From an uncultured Pseudoteredinibacter sp. (lineage in GTDB: Bacteria; Pseudomonadota; Gammaproteobacteria; Pseudomonadales; Cellvibrionaceae): a DNA stretch of 64,000 nt. The notes under the pieces were generated by a model. It worked only from the letters and a program-made list of their open reading frames with translations. It did not search any database and was not told where the DNA came from. Below are positions 27,391 through 34,778 of the stretch, one piece after another. The first letter of the stretch is position 1. Every line of letters begins with the position of its first letter. The stretch covers positions 1 through 64,000 of the forward strand of contig NZ_CANMYE010000005.1 in the NCBI RefSeq assembly GCF_947502065.1, in the 5' to 3' direction. Position numbers and translations under genes: made by a program.

Positions 27391-28119
27391 ATGATGAGTG
27401 ATAACCCAAAACTTACATTAGAGCTGCGCAGTTACAATAGCGAAAGCCATAGCCACCAGCATGATTATCATCAACTGGTATTGCCAGTAGTGGGCGAGTT
27501 GGAGCTAAATGTTGGCCAACAAGAGGGCAGGGTTAGTGAGCAAAGTATAGCCCTGGTAGCAGCCGGAAAAGAGCACGGTTTTTCCGCCACAGAAAACAAT
27601 ACTTTTGTTGTTGCCGATGTACCATCGATACTCGCCCCTCAACTCGAAAAGCTTCCCGCCTTTATCCCTTTAGATAGCACGCTGGCGCATTATGTCAGCT
27701 TCCTGCACAGTCACTTATCGATGAATGAGCGCAGGACAAGTAGTGAACGACAAATGTTGCTTCTGCTTATTCAATTGTTTCAGGAAAGATATGGCAACAG
27801 CTTAAGACTTGATAGGCGCCTAGAGGCCGCACGGGAATACCTTGATCAGCATTATCAACAGAACCTATCCTTAAGCCAACTTGCTACCGTTGCCAATCTT
27901 AGCTCCAGGCAACTGAACGAGCTATTTTGTCGGGAGATAGGAATGACTGCGCAGCAATATCTTATCGAAAAACGCATGCAGCTTGCTTGGCAACTTTTGG
28001 AAAGCACGAATCTAAGTGTGCAACAAATTGCCGAACGAGTTGCCTATTCCAACCTTTCTAGCTTTAGCAGTCGCTTCCGAAAACACTTTGGTAAGCCCCC
28101 GAGTTATTTCCGCAAATAG
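27391..28119 (+). CDS. AraC-family transcriptional regulator with cupin sensor domain
   Basis: 242 residues. The N-terminal cupin-like half ('HDYHQLVLPVVGELELNVG', 'GKEHGFSATENNTFVV') is followed by the double helix-turn-helix ('LSLSQLATVANLSSRQLNELFCREIG' and 'VQQIAERVAYSNLSSFSSRFRKHFGKPPSYFRK'). Two adjacent ATG codons (27391, 27394) could start it. The next gene on the same strand is a DMT exporter, its likely target; the arrangement AraC plus drug/metabolite exporter is common. Confidence 0.88.
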   Translation: MMSDNPKLTLELRSYNSESHSHQHDYHQLVLPVVGELELNVGQQEGRVSEQSIALVAAGKEHGFSATENNTFVVADVPSILAPQLEKLPAFIPLDSTLAHYVSFLHSHLSMNERRTSSERQMLLLLIQLFQERYGNSLRLDRRLEAAREYLDQHYQQNLSLSQLATVANLSSRQLNELFCREIGMTAQQYLIEKRMQLAWQLLESTNLSVQQIAERVAYSNLSSFSSRFRKHFGKPPSYFRK

Positions 28120-28211
28120 AACAAACAAGTCCTCCGATTTGGCAAAGCGCATTTATCGTCCAGCCTATACCCTGCATGCTCGATTCATCTTTGATTTATT
28201 TGGTATGTATT

Positions 28212-29105
28212 ATGAACACACAGCAAGCGGCAACTTTCATTGGCTCAATTGCCATTTTGCTATGGGGAAGCCTCGCGCTTCTAACGCAACTCGCTGGCAC
28301 TCACATCCCTCCCTTTCAACTTATGGCAATGAGCTTTGCAATTGCATTTTTGTTTATGCTCGGCCGCTGGCTTTTGCAAGGGCACCTGGGCATTCACCAT
28401 CTAAGAACCAATACTAAATCTTGGCTCTTAGGTGTAAGCGGCTTATTTGGATTTCATTTTTGTTATTTCCTAGCTATGGATAAATCACCGGCAGCCGAAG
28501 TCAGCTTGATTGCTTACTTATGGCCAATCTTTATCGTATTGCTGGCTTTATTGTTGCCGGGTGAACGGCTATACAAACAACAACTAGCCGGGGCAGGGCT
28601 TGCATTGCTTGGCTGTTTTTTGTTGTTAAGTGGGGATTCCAACGGCTTCGATCAGCGCCACTTACTCGGTTATTCACTGGCCTTTGCCAGCGCCATCATT
28701 TGGGCCGTCTACTCTGTAGCGGGGCGCTTGATACCAACGGTGAACAGCGAAACGATTGGCTGGTATTGTGGCGCCACCGCCGCACTAGCACTGTGCTGCC
28801 ACCTATATTGGGAACAAACTCAATGGCCCCACAAACCACAGCAATGGCTAGCCCTTATAGGTCTTGGCTTAGGCCCTGTAGGAGCAGCCTTTCTTTGCTG
28901 GGACTACGGCATAAAACACGGCCAAATACAGTTGCTTGCGGTTTTATCCTATGCCGCGCCATTAATCTCTATTGTATTGCTCACTTTAGCGGGAAGCTCC
29001 GAAATGCGCTTAGAAGTAGCGCTGGCCTGCCTACTTATTGTCGCGGGATCTCTTTGCGCGTCTCGTGTTAAAACACCGACGGCAAAGAGCATCAACAAAC
29101 AATAA
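28212..29105 (+). CDS. DMT-superfamily (EamA) exporter, YddG-like
   Basis: About 297 residues from ATG 28212 ('MNTQQAATFIGSIAILLWGS'); a longer in-frame start at 28176 adds 12 residues that do not fit the first helix well. Ten predicted membrane segments in two EamA halves ('FHFCYFLAMDKSPAAEVSLIAYLWPIFI', 'YSLAFASAIIWAVYSVAGR', 'VLSYAAPLISIVLL'). The start and the LIAYLWP motif resemble the aromatic amino acid exporter YddG, so export of an amino acid or small metabolite is expected. The stop codon lies inside a direct repeat that belongs to the next promoter. Confidence 0.85.
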   Translation: MNTQQAATFIGSIAILLWGSLALLTQLAGTHIPPFQLMAMSFAIAFLFMLGRWLLQGHLGIHHLRTNTKSWLLGVSGLFGFHFCYFLAMDKSPAAEVSLIAYLWPIFIVLLALLLPGERLYKQQLAGAGLALLGCFLLLSGDSNGFDQRHLLGYSLAFASAIIWAVYSVAGRLIPTVNSETIGWYCGATAALALCCHLYWEQTQWPHKPQQWLALIGLGLGPVGAAFLCWDYGIKHGQIQLLAVLSYAAPLISIVLLTLAGSSEMRLEVALACLLIVAGSLCASRVKTPTAKSINKQ

Positions 29106-29163
29106 AGCTATTGACGCAAAAGCTATTGACACATCGGCACACATGGGAAACAATGTTTCCCAT
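29104..29163 (+). promoter_or_regulatory. Promoter with perfect 21-bp palindromic operator and upstream direct repeats
   Basis: A perfect palindrome with arms ATGGGAAACA (29143-29152) and TGTTTCCCAT (29154-29163) around a central A lies ~35 bases before the next gene. A consensus -35 TTGACA is at 29126-29131, with AACAAT at 29149-29154 as the -10 at 17-bp spacing, so a bound dimer would cover the -10 region and block transcription. Upstream, AAAGCTATTGAC occurs twice (29104-29115 and 29119-29130), the second copy overlapping the -35. The dyad suits a TetR- or LacI-type repressor; I saw no second copy in the window. Confidence 0.65.
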
Positions 29164-29196
29164 AAATATAAAAGTGAATACTAGCCGGTGGATCAG

Positions 29197-29547
29197 ATGA
29201 CAGATTTTCTATTTTACTTTGCCCTTTTTATCGCCATTGTTCTTACTATTGGTGAAACCTTAATCCTTGTTAAAACCGATAAATACTGGCCATTGTCCGT
29301 GGATGACTATGCAGTATGTGGCTTATTAGCCTTCAGCGCATTTAATCTGGATAGTGGTTTTGGGCTTGCCTTGATGTTACTTGCTTGGTCATTTATGGCC
29401 GGCAACTTATACGCCATGCTGTTTACCCGTATGGACCCAAATGGCGGGACCCGCGAGCGCTTAGGCGCCTTGACGGTATTAATGGTTTGCGCACTTATCG
29501 GTGCCGGCCTGACGGCTAATGAAATAACAGTCTTGATCAGCGCTTAG
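29197..29547 (+). CDS. Small integral membrane protein of unknown function
   Basis: About 116 residues from ATG 29197, which has GGTGG five bases upstream (a GTG at 29188 is the alternative). Three to four hydrophobic segments are visible: 'FLFYFALFIAIVLTIGETLI', 'YAVCGLLAFSAFNL', 'FGLALMLLAWSFMAGNLYAM' and 'LTVLMVCALIGAGL'. I do not recognise the family. It shares a promoter with the phytanoyl-CoA dioxygenase gene 9 bases downstream. Confidence 0.7.
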   Translation: MTDFLFYFALFIAIVLTIGETLILVKTDKYWPLSVDDYAVCGLLAFSAFNLDSGFGLALMLLAWSFMAGNLYAMLFTRMDPNGGTRERLGALTVLMVCALIGAGLTANEITVLISA

Positions 29548-29556
29548 GAGATAACC

Positions 29557-30462
29557 ATGAGCACTTTAAACCCCACTCAAGTCGCACAGTACAAAGAACA
29601 GGGTTATATCTGCCCGGTGACTATTCTAAACCCAGAAGAAGCCGCCCTAAGCCGCGCCAAATTGGAAGCCATGGAAGAGCTGCAGGGCAAACCTATGGAT
29701 CGCATCCAGTGTAATAAAACCTATCTGCTGTACGACTGGGCCGACGAGTTAGTACACCACCCCAAAGTACTGGATGCCGTAGAGGCCTTAATTGGCCCGG
29801 ACATTCTCTGCTATATGAGTAATTTGTTTACCAAGGAAGCAGGCACCGGCAGCTATGTGTCTATGCACCAAGATGCCGCCTACTGGGGTGTCGATGCCGA
29901 TGATGTGGTTACTGCCTGGATAGCATTAAGCCCCGCTACCGCTGAATCCGGTGTAATGAAGGTAGAGCCGGGTAGTCACACTAGTGAGCGCTCCCAAGTG
30001 AATACCTATGCCAAAGACAATCTACTGACCCGCGGCCAAGCCATCCCAGAGAACGAGCTGGAGCCTGAAAAGCAGGTATACATGGAGCTAGAGCCAGGAC
30101 AAATGTCCTTACACCACTTTATGTTGGTACATGGCTCCGACCCAAATCAAAGCGATGATCGACGTATCGGCTTAGCCATTCGCTATGTGGCAGCCAGTGC
30201 TAAAAAGATTGGTAAGCCCGAATCGGCACTGTTAGTACGTGGGCAAAATAAGGGTAATTTCCTGCTGGAAAAGCGCACTAAAGACTTTAGCAAAGGCGCC
30301 CGCACCGTTGAGCATATTCGCGCCTTACGACGTCAGCTGCACAATATTTTTAAAGCCAGCCCAGATGCCGACTGGAAAGAGCGCCTGCGACTAGGGGTCA
30401 CTAAAAATGCCGCTATCGCGTTAAGCTATTTCAAAGAGTTATCGGCCAAGGTTTCTGCCTAG
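29557..30462 (+). CDS. Phytanoyl-CoA dioxygenase (PhyH) family Fe(II)/2-oxoglutarate oxygenase
   Basis: 301 residues, cytoplasmic. The iron-binding facial triad is visible as 'MHQDAAYWG' (His104, Asp106) and 'LVHGSDPN' (His192), with the 2-oxoglutarate-binding Arg in 'DRRIGLAIRY'. The N-terminus 'YKEQGYICPVTIL' is typical of the family. Such enzymes hydroxylate acyl-CoAs, small acids or secondary metabolites; the substrate is not predictable here. It is second in a two-gene unit behind a palindromic operator, so expression is probably repressed until an inducer appears. Confidence 0.88.
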   Translation: MSTLNPTQVAQYKEQGYICPVTILNPEEAALSRAKLEAMEELQGKPMDRIQCNKTYLLYDWADELVHHPKVLDAVEALIGPDILCYMSNLFTKEAGTGSYVSMHQDAAYWGVDADDVVTAWIALSPATAESGVMKVEPGSHTSERSQVNTYAKDNLLTRGQAIPENELEPEKQVYMELEPGQMSLHHFMLVHGSDPNQSDDRRIGLAIRYVAASAKKIGKPESALLVRGQNKGNFLLEKRTKDFSKGARTVEHIRALRRQLHNIFKASPDADWKERLRLGVTKNAAIALSYFKELSAKVSA

Positions 30463-30481
30463 GCCGCAGCCTTGCATTTGG

Positions 30482-31012
30482 CTAACTCACAAGAGCTTCT
30501 GGCTTAGCCGCTTGCTCGTTTTCAGTACGGATAGCCGGGCGCCCAGTCAGCTCGGTTTTCTTACCATCGAAACGCTCATAAAAAGCCCGGTGGGCGGCAA
30601 GGGAGCAAGCGTCATCCCGGTGGCCATAATCATGAATCCACTGAGTGAGCATCTCTAGATTTTTATCTTGGGATGCCTTGCTGGAGTACTTGTGGGGCTC
30701 CCAAGGGCGAGCTTGAGCATTGGCCACACAATCTTCAATAGGTAAATTTAGGAATATCAGCTCATTGGCGTCTTCTTCTAAGAGCTCCAATAAATCCGCA
30801 TAACAGCCTTCAATGACCCAACCCTCATGCTGCTCTACAAATTCGGTAATTAAACCCATGGATTCATCCAAAGGCATGCGCTTGGGAGGCAACTCTGGCA
30901 ACCAAGCGACAGTATCTAGATCCAGATAACCTAGCCCCTCGGAAGTGGCTAAATAATTAGACAATGTTGATTTTCCAGAACCCGAGTTTCCGGTGATGAG
31001 CACTTTTCGCAA
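30482..31012 (-). CDS. P-loop NTPase / adenylate kinase-like protein
   Basis: 176 residues from a TTG start with AGGA seven bases upstream. Walker A is 'GNSGSGKST' at 8-16. 'YLDLDTVAWLP' and 'GWVIEGCYADLLELL' follow the pattern of small adenylate-kinase-like ATPases, in which a Trp/Asp segment binds substrate, and 'ELIFLNLPIEDCVANAQARPWEP' continues it. The C-terminal ~20 residues are unstructured. It stands alone, convergent with the PhyH gene. The phosphate acceptor is unknown. Confidence 0.75.
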   Translation of the reverse strand: MRKVLITGNSGSGKSTLSNYLATSEGLGYLDLDTVAWLPELPPKRMPLDESMGLITEFVEQHEGWVIEGCYADLLELLEEDANELIFLNLPIEDCVANAQARPWEPHKYSSKASQDKNLEMLTQWIHDYGHRDDACSLAAHRAFYERFDGKKTELTGRPAIRTENEQAAKPEALVS

Positions 31013-31316
31013 AACAATTTCCTAAGACAAATCCAGCAAGCGGCGCGAGTATATACGAGCTTATATGACGCTTTTGTGTCGTCGAGCAAGCTTTACTCTA
31101 TAAGTCGCCTAGCTCAACCAATATCGGCCTGCATTCTAATACTTCAATATAAATCAGGGCTGAATTGCGGGCCTGGATTAAGGTATAGAGCGACATTTAA
31201 GGCCTGTCAATTTGCCCAGACAAGACAGACCCCTGCCCAGCTTATTGATATGACAGCGAGGAACCCCTGAGCCACACAATCAGTACCCCCTTTCGCCGTA
31301 CACAGCTTCAAGTTAT
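31013..31316. other. Intergenic stretch without visible gene
   Basis: About 300 bases between two minus-strand genes. A plus-strand frame of ~60 codons is open but has no convincing start context or family features. No RNA gene or strong hairpin noticed. Confidence 0.5.
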
Positions 31317-31922
31317 CTAGTCAACCAATTCGATATCAAAATAGTCTAGTAACCGTATGGCCTCGAAGCGGCTGAACTTTGCGCCCAATGTCGTGTTCTC
31401 ATTTAAGTTAATATCGTAGTTGCTTGATTCTGTCATATCGCAACTGCTTAGATTCGTGTGTTGAAACAAGCTCCCAGTAAAATCGCAATAACAAAGCTTG
31501 GCGTCCGTAAAATCACCTTCTCTAAAATCGACATTATGTAATTTGCTGTCTTCAATGATTAATCCAGGTAAAGACACTCCATAGAAAGAGCTATCGTTTA
31601 GTACTACCTGATTAAATCTAATAGGCGATTCAAACATAATCCGAGGCCAATGCACCTTACTCCAATTCACCCCTATGACTTTACATAGATCGAATGCCAC
31701 ATCGGAAAACTTGCAAGCATCAACCCGAATCAAGCTGAGGTTACAATTATTAAACTCACACTCTATAAAACTGGCCCTCGAAAAATCCGCTTCACTAAAA
31801 TTACAGTTTTTAAATATGCAATCATCAAACTCCTTCCCCTCTAAACTGATCCCTGAGTAATCTTGATCTGAAAAGGTTTTAGATAAGAAGGTGCTTTCCT
31901 TTGAAAATTCCTCTACCGTCAT
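31317..31922 (-). CDS. Pentapeptide-repeat protein, Qnr-like
   Basis: 201 residues, mostly A(D/N)LxF-type pentapeptides ('CIFKNCNFSEADFSRASF', 'CEFNNCNLS', 'VDFREGDFTDAKLCYCDFTGSLF') that form a right-handed quadrilateral beta-helix. The break at 'VIGVNWSKVHWPRI' and the C-terminal cap 'RFEAIRLLDYFDIELVD' resemble Qnr proteins, whose C-terminus dimerises the helix; Qnr proteins are ~218 residues. Qnr/MfpA-type proteins bind DNA gyrase. Whether this one does is uncertain, since many chromosomal pentapeptide proteins share this layout. Monocistronic. Confidence 0.75.
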   Translation of the reverse strand: MTVEEFSKESTFLSKTFSDQDYSGISLEGKEFDDCIFKNCNFSEADFSRASFIECEFNNCNLSLIRVDACKFSDVAFDLCKVIGVNWSKVHWPRIMFESPIRFNQVVLNDSSFYGVSLPGLIIEDSKLHNVDFREGDFTDAKLCYCDFTGSLFQHTNLSSCDMTESSNYDINLNENTTLGAKFSRFEAIRLLDYFDIELVD

Positions 31923-31980
31923 TACAACTTACTCTTTAAAAAGTAGGCACAGCCCTTATTGTAGCGCTTATAGCCATACA

Positions 31981-32478
31981 TTAACTACGCCCCTCAACCA
32001 GCAAGCTAAAACTCTCTTCAAGGGAAGGTTCTTCAAAGAAGGAGTGCATTTTCCAGAACATATCTTCTGTATCCGTTTCAACCCGCTCAGGCTGAGCTTT
32101 ACGGCGAGCTGCCAACTGATCTAGACAGTGCTGATCGGAACGAGCCAGGTAGAAGAGTTGATGCGGCGCTGCGATCTCTGCAAAAATACTTCGAAACCAA
32201 TTGCGTTGATTTACGGTATTTGCCGGAAAATCCAGTACAACATCGCTTCCTGTAGTCAATATAGACTGCACTAGCTCTTTCACTATAGGCTTCAGACGTG
32301 TTGAATACTCAATGTAGCTCGATAAACAGCGCACCTGAGCAGGGTATAATTTTTCCAGCCATAGATCTTCCGATATAAGCACCGCTTGGCATTGCTCTGC
32401 GATTTGTTTAGCTCGTGTAGATTTCCCTGCCGCCATCTTTCCACAGAAAAAACTCAAAGTACCTATTTGTTTAGCCAT
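31981..32478 (-). CDS. AAA-type P-loop kinase (zeta-toxin/AAA_33-like)
   Basis: 165 residues from ATG 32478, which has a perfect GGAGG seven bases upstream; a TTG 36 bases further up is rejected. Walker A is 'CGKMAAGKST'. 'VLISEDLWLEKLYP' and 'DVVLDFPANTVNQRNWFRSIF' fit the AAA_33 group of small ATP-dependent kinases, and 'ARRKAQPERVETDTEDMFWKMHSFFEEP' is a lid-like segment with conserved Arg. The substrate is unknown. The upstream region holds an attenuator-like leader and an RBS-sequestering hairpin, strong control for such a small gene. Confidence 0.78.
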   Translation of the reverse strand: MAKQIGTLSFFCGKMAAGKSTRAKQIAEQCQAVLISEDLWLEKLYPAQVRCLSSYIEYSTRLKPIVKELVQSILTTGSDVVLDFPANTVNQRNWFRSIFAEIAAPHQLFYLARSDQHCLDQLAARRKAQPERVETDTEDMFWKMHSFFEEPSLEESFSLLVEGRS

Positions 32479-32480
32479 AT

Positions 32481-32507
32481 TGCCTCCGTATATAAATCCA
32501 GGAGGCA
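32481..32507 (-). promoter_or_regulatory. Hairpin sequestering the Shine-Dalgarno of the kinase gene
   Basis: On the minus strand a 7-base arm TGCCTCC (32507-32501) and GGAGGCA (32487-32481) flank a 13-base loop. The 3' arm contains the GGAGG ribosome binding site of the kinase gene, ending two bases before its ATG. Folding would hide the site, so translation may need unfolding by a ribosome, RNA or temperature. Confidence 0.6.
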
Positions 32508-32512
32508 GAAAC

Positions 32513-32537
32513 AAAAAACCCGCCTCTTGGGCGGGTT
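32513..32537 (-). terminator. Rho-independent terminator of the leader transcript
   Basis: On the minus strand AACCCGCC (32537-32530) and GGCGGGTT (32524-32517) form an 8-bp stem with a 5-base loop, followed by a run of six T. It lies between the short leader frame and the kinase gene, about 35 bases before the kinase ATG, and it looks like the terminator of amino-acid operon attenuators. Confidence 0.85.
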
Positions 32538-32554
32538 TAAGAATTACTTACGCA

Positions 32555-32623
32555 CTAGCCAACCCACCATTGATTGATAATGATGGTAATAATGACGGCT
32601 TGAGTGCTAAGTATTTTGTTCAT
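32555..32623 (-). CDS. Ile-rich leader peptide of an attenuator (22 codons)
   Basis: ATG at 32623 to TAG at 32555. The peptide starts MNKILSTQAV, continues with Ile-Ile-Thr-Ile-Ile-Ile and ends NQWWVG. Segment 1 (GCACTCAAGCC, 32607-32597) can pair with segment 2 (GGCTAGTGC, 32560-32552). GGTGGGTT (32568-32561) can pair with the first terminator arm AACCCGCC. A ribosome held at the Ile codons would cover segment 1 and favour the antiterminator. No Shine-Dalgarno is visible before the ATG, the main weakness. The Thr/Ile codon run recalls thrL; the Trp pair recalls trpL. No Thr, Ile or Trp biosynthesis gene follows. Confidence 0.6.
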   Translation of the reverse strand: MNKILSTQAVIITIIINQWWVG

Positions 32624-32639
32624 AGGCGGATATTGGTTG

Positions 32640-32670
32640 AGTATTAAGCAATTGTCAATCAGTTTGTCAA
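32640..32670 (-). promoter_or_regulatory. Probable promoter of the leader/kinase transcript
   Basis: On the minus strand a consensus TTGACA (32670-32665) is followed after 18 bases by TAATAC (32646-32641). A second TTGACA lies at 32658-32653. Transcription would begin some 15-20 bases before the leader ATG. Confidence 0.45.
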
Positions 32671-32764
32671 AACTGAACTTATGACTGATAGCCCTGAGTT
32701 GTATAAGCTTTAGAATTTTTAGATAGTATTAGCTTTTTAAAGGACAGCCCCACAAGGATCGTAC

Positions 32765-33106
32765 ATGAGATTTTTCAGCTTAGCGCTTTTCTTATTTTTA
32801 ACCGCTTGTGACGCACGTTACTCACTAGGTTCCAAAACAGTAAAAAAATCTAAGGCTGGTTGGAATTTCAGCGTAAGTCGAGATCAAGAAAAACTAATAA
32901 TTGATATTAGAGGACCTAAAATAATAACAGAAGAAGATGCTGTCTACGCTGTTAGGAATAACGACATTTTCGATGGGATATTTGAAGATCTTTTATGCGA
33001 GAAAGAAAATCAACTCACTAAGGTGACTGAACTACCAGAAAACTCTAAATATGATTTTAGAGTGACTTGTAGCTGCCCGGACAAAGAACAGATGGGCAAA
33101 CTATAA
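32765..33106 (+). CDS. Small lipoprotein of unknown function
   Basis: 113 residues. 'MRFFSLALFLFLTAC' is a short signal with a lipobox (LTAC), so Cys15 would be lipidated and the mature ~99 residues held at a membrane. The mature part has three further cysteines near its end ('LLCEKENQ', 'VTCSCPD'). I recognise no family. It is transcribed divergently from the leader/kinase unit. Confidence 0.65.
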   Translation: MRFFSLALFLFLTACDARYSLGSKTVKKSKAGWNFSVSRDQEKLIIDIRGPKIITEEDAVYAVRNNDIFDGIFEDLLCEKENQLTKVTELPENSKYDFRVTCSCPDKEQMGKL

Positions 33107-33113
33107 AGGTTTC

Positions 33114-33143
33114 AGCTGAGCTGATTTGTAAAATTGCTCAGCT
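33114..33143. terminator. Stem-loop between convergent genes
   Basis: Perfect 8-base arms AGCTGAGC / GCTCAGCT with a 14-base loop lie between the lipoprotein gene and yaiI, with no clear T-run on either side. Confidence 0.35.
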
Positions 33144-33191
33144 AGCTGCCACTCTCGATCTTACTGCAAAACGTCACCATAGTTTCAACCC

Positions 33192-33641
33192 TTACTTCTT
33201 TAGTTTAGCTAAGTACTTATCCAACTGATTCGCAAATGCCTGCTTTTCTTTTGGTCCCAAAGGCGGCGGGCCACCACTTTGGATGCCGCTGGCTCGCATG
33301 GTGTCCATAAAGTCGCGCATATTTAGGCGAGCACCAATATTGGCTTTGCTGTAAGGCTCACCTCGCGGGCTTAATGCCTTAGCGCCTTTTTCAATAACTT
33401 CAGCGGCCAGTGGAATATCTGAGGTAATTACAAGATCACCTTCAACACAGCGTTGTACGATTTCATTATCGGCAACATCAAAGCCGTGAGAAACCTGAAC
33501 ACTGCTAAGAAACTTAGATTTAGGTACGGGAATATATTGATTGGCGATTAAGCAGCAATCAGTTTCTGAGCGATTCGCGGCTCTGAATAAAATCTCTTTA
33601 ATGGCTACCGGACAAGCGTCGGCGTCTACCCATATTGTCAT
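33192..33641 (-). CDS. yaiI: YaiI/YqxD family (DUF188) protein
   Basis: 149 residues, the normal family length. '[12 protein letters not shown]' at the N-terminus, '[23 protein letters not shown]' and '[13 protein letters not shown]' are hallmark DUF188 segments; the acidic residues suggest a PIN-like nuclease fold. The biochemical function is not established. It lies 8 bases downstream of a VOC-family gene and may be cotranscribed with it. Confidence 0.92.
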   Translation of the reverse strand: MTIWVDADACPVAIKEILFRAANRSETDCCLIANQYIPVPKSKFLSSVQVSHGFDVADNEIVQRCVEGDLVITSDIPLAAEVIEKGAKALSPRGEPYSKANIGARLNMRDFMDTMRASGIQSGGPPPLGPKEKQAFANQLDKYLAKLKK

Positions 33642-33649
33642 AGTCTTTC

Positions 33650-34030
33650 CTAATCTGTTGGTAATTCGCCCGATTGCTTTACTTCAAAACGATTACCCTC
33701 TGGGTCAAGATAGTAGATCCAGCGATGCCCACCATATTGACCTAATTCTGAATCGGCTTTATAGCCCATAGACTTCATACGCTCAATGGCGGTATGTATA
33801 TCTTCAACTTCAAAGGCTAAAACCATTGATTGCTGTTCAGTTGTTTTACGTTGCCCGCTAGCTTTGCCACCGTCAAATATCTCAAAGCAGTCGCCATTCT
33901 CAGTCTGCATTATGGCGCAATCATCGCGGTAACTTCTCAAGGACAAGCCCAGAGCCTGCTGATAAAAATCGCTAAGTTTCTTTACATCTTCTGCAAACAA
34001 ACCGACCCAAGATATCGCCAGTGATTTCAT
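33650..34030 (-). CDS. VOC-family (glyoxalase/bleomycin resistance-like) protein
   Basis: 126 residues forming one VOC module with two beta-alpha-beta3 halves: '[22 protein letters not shown]' and '[21 protein letters not shown] ... [13 protein letters not shown]'. Such proteins bind a metal between half-sites of a dimer; the terminal Glu of 'RFEV' is a usual ligand. The substrate is unknown. Followed 8 bases later by yaiI. Confidence 0.85.
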   Translation of the reverse strand: MKSLAISWVGLFAEDVKKLSDFYQQALGLSLRSYRDDCAIMQTENGDCFEIFDGGKASGQRKTTEQQSMVLAFEVEDIHTAIERMKSMGYKADSELGQYGGHRWIYYLDPEGNRFEVKQSGELPTD

Positions 34031-34064
34031 GTTTTATATCTCATTTCCTGGTTGTTCTAGTGCT

Positions 34065-34625
34065 CTATTTTTTCTTAACTAATAACTTAGCCTCTAAGGC
34101 TTCAAGCGCTACATGCGCCGGGCTATTACTGAGCAGCTCGCGCAGCGAAAGATAAGGGTAAGGCAGTGCCTCAGCCCACACTAAGAAGGGCTCTTTTGCT
34201 TCTTCATCTAAAACATTCATAGCATCAATGATAATTTCCAAGCGGTCAGCCAGTAGATGCGGCCCTGAGTGTGTAAAGCTCCAGTGATAGTCGCCAAAGC
34301 CAAGGCGTACTTTGCCTGTGGCTTTTTCCGTCATAACAACCAGCCAACTGCAGCTCAAGTTAAGGTCGGCTTCACGAAATGTGTCAGTGATGCAATAGGT
34401 ATAGATGTTCTCATATTGCTTATTAAAATCGCTCACCAATAACTGGCTGATAGCCGCTAAGCCCCGAGTATTTGACGGAAAGCTGATATTCTCAGTCTTC
34501 ACCTGCATACTCAGCGTCGCATGCTGTGCGAAGGCCTGTTTTAACAAATGGGGCTTATTGTGATCTTTGCCCTGTATATATCGGCTAATGGCCTTTTTCA
34601 TAGAAGCATTCATAGAAATATTCAT
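34065..34625 (-). CDS. NTF2/SnoaL-like protein
   Basis: 186 residues. 'ISRYIQGKDHNKPHLLKQAFAQHATLSMQ', 'GLAAISQLLVSDF' and 'VRLGFGDYHWSFTH' fit the cone-shaped NTF2-like fold of SnoaL-type polyketide cyclases and related proteins. A C-terminal helical extension of about 60 residues is beyond the typical ~130. ATG 34625 is chosen, but later in-frame ATGs (34613, 34601) are possible. Function unknown. Confidence 0.68.
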   Translation of the reverse strand: MNISMNASMKKAISRYIQGKDHNKPHLLKQAFAQHATLSMQVKTENISFPSNTRGLAAISQLLVSDFNKQYENIYTYCITDTFREADLNLSCSWLVVMTEKATGKVRLGFGDYHWSFTHSGPHLLADRLEIIIDAMNVLDEEAKEPFLVWAEALPYPYLSLRELLSNSPAHVALEALEAKLLVKKK

Positions 34626-34778
34626 TGTGCTCTTAGTTCTGACAAATTTACACAGCCCTCATGCACTTCTCACTCTGTATTGAGCCCACTCTATTTGAGA
34701 TACTGCCTAGCTCTCACCAATGCAGCGCCTTTGATATAGATCGGTGTAAAAGGCGATTGTAAAGCTAAGGATTAGAAA

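Noticed and set aside
31076..31270. 64-codon plus-strand frame between two minus-strand genes
   Set aside because: No ribosome binding site or recognisable domain; composition looks non-coding.
32555..32623. A true trp operon leader because of the WW codons
   Set aside because: No trp genes follow, no TrpR operator is seen, and the Trp codons lie inside the antiterminator arm, so stalling there would favour termination; Ile codons fit the logic better.
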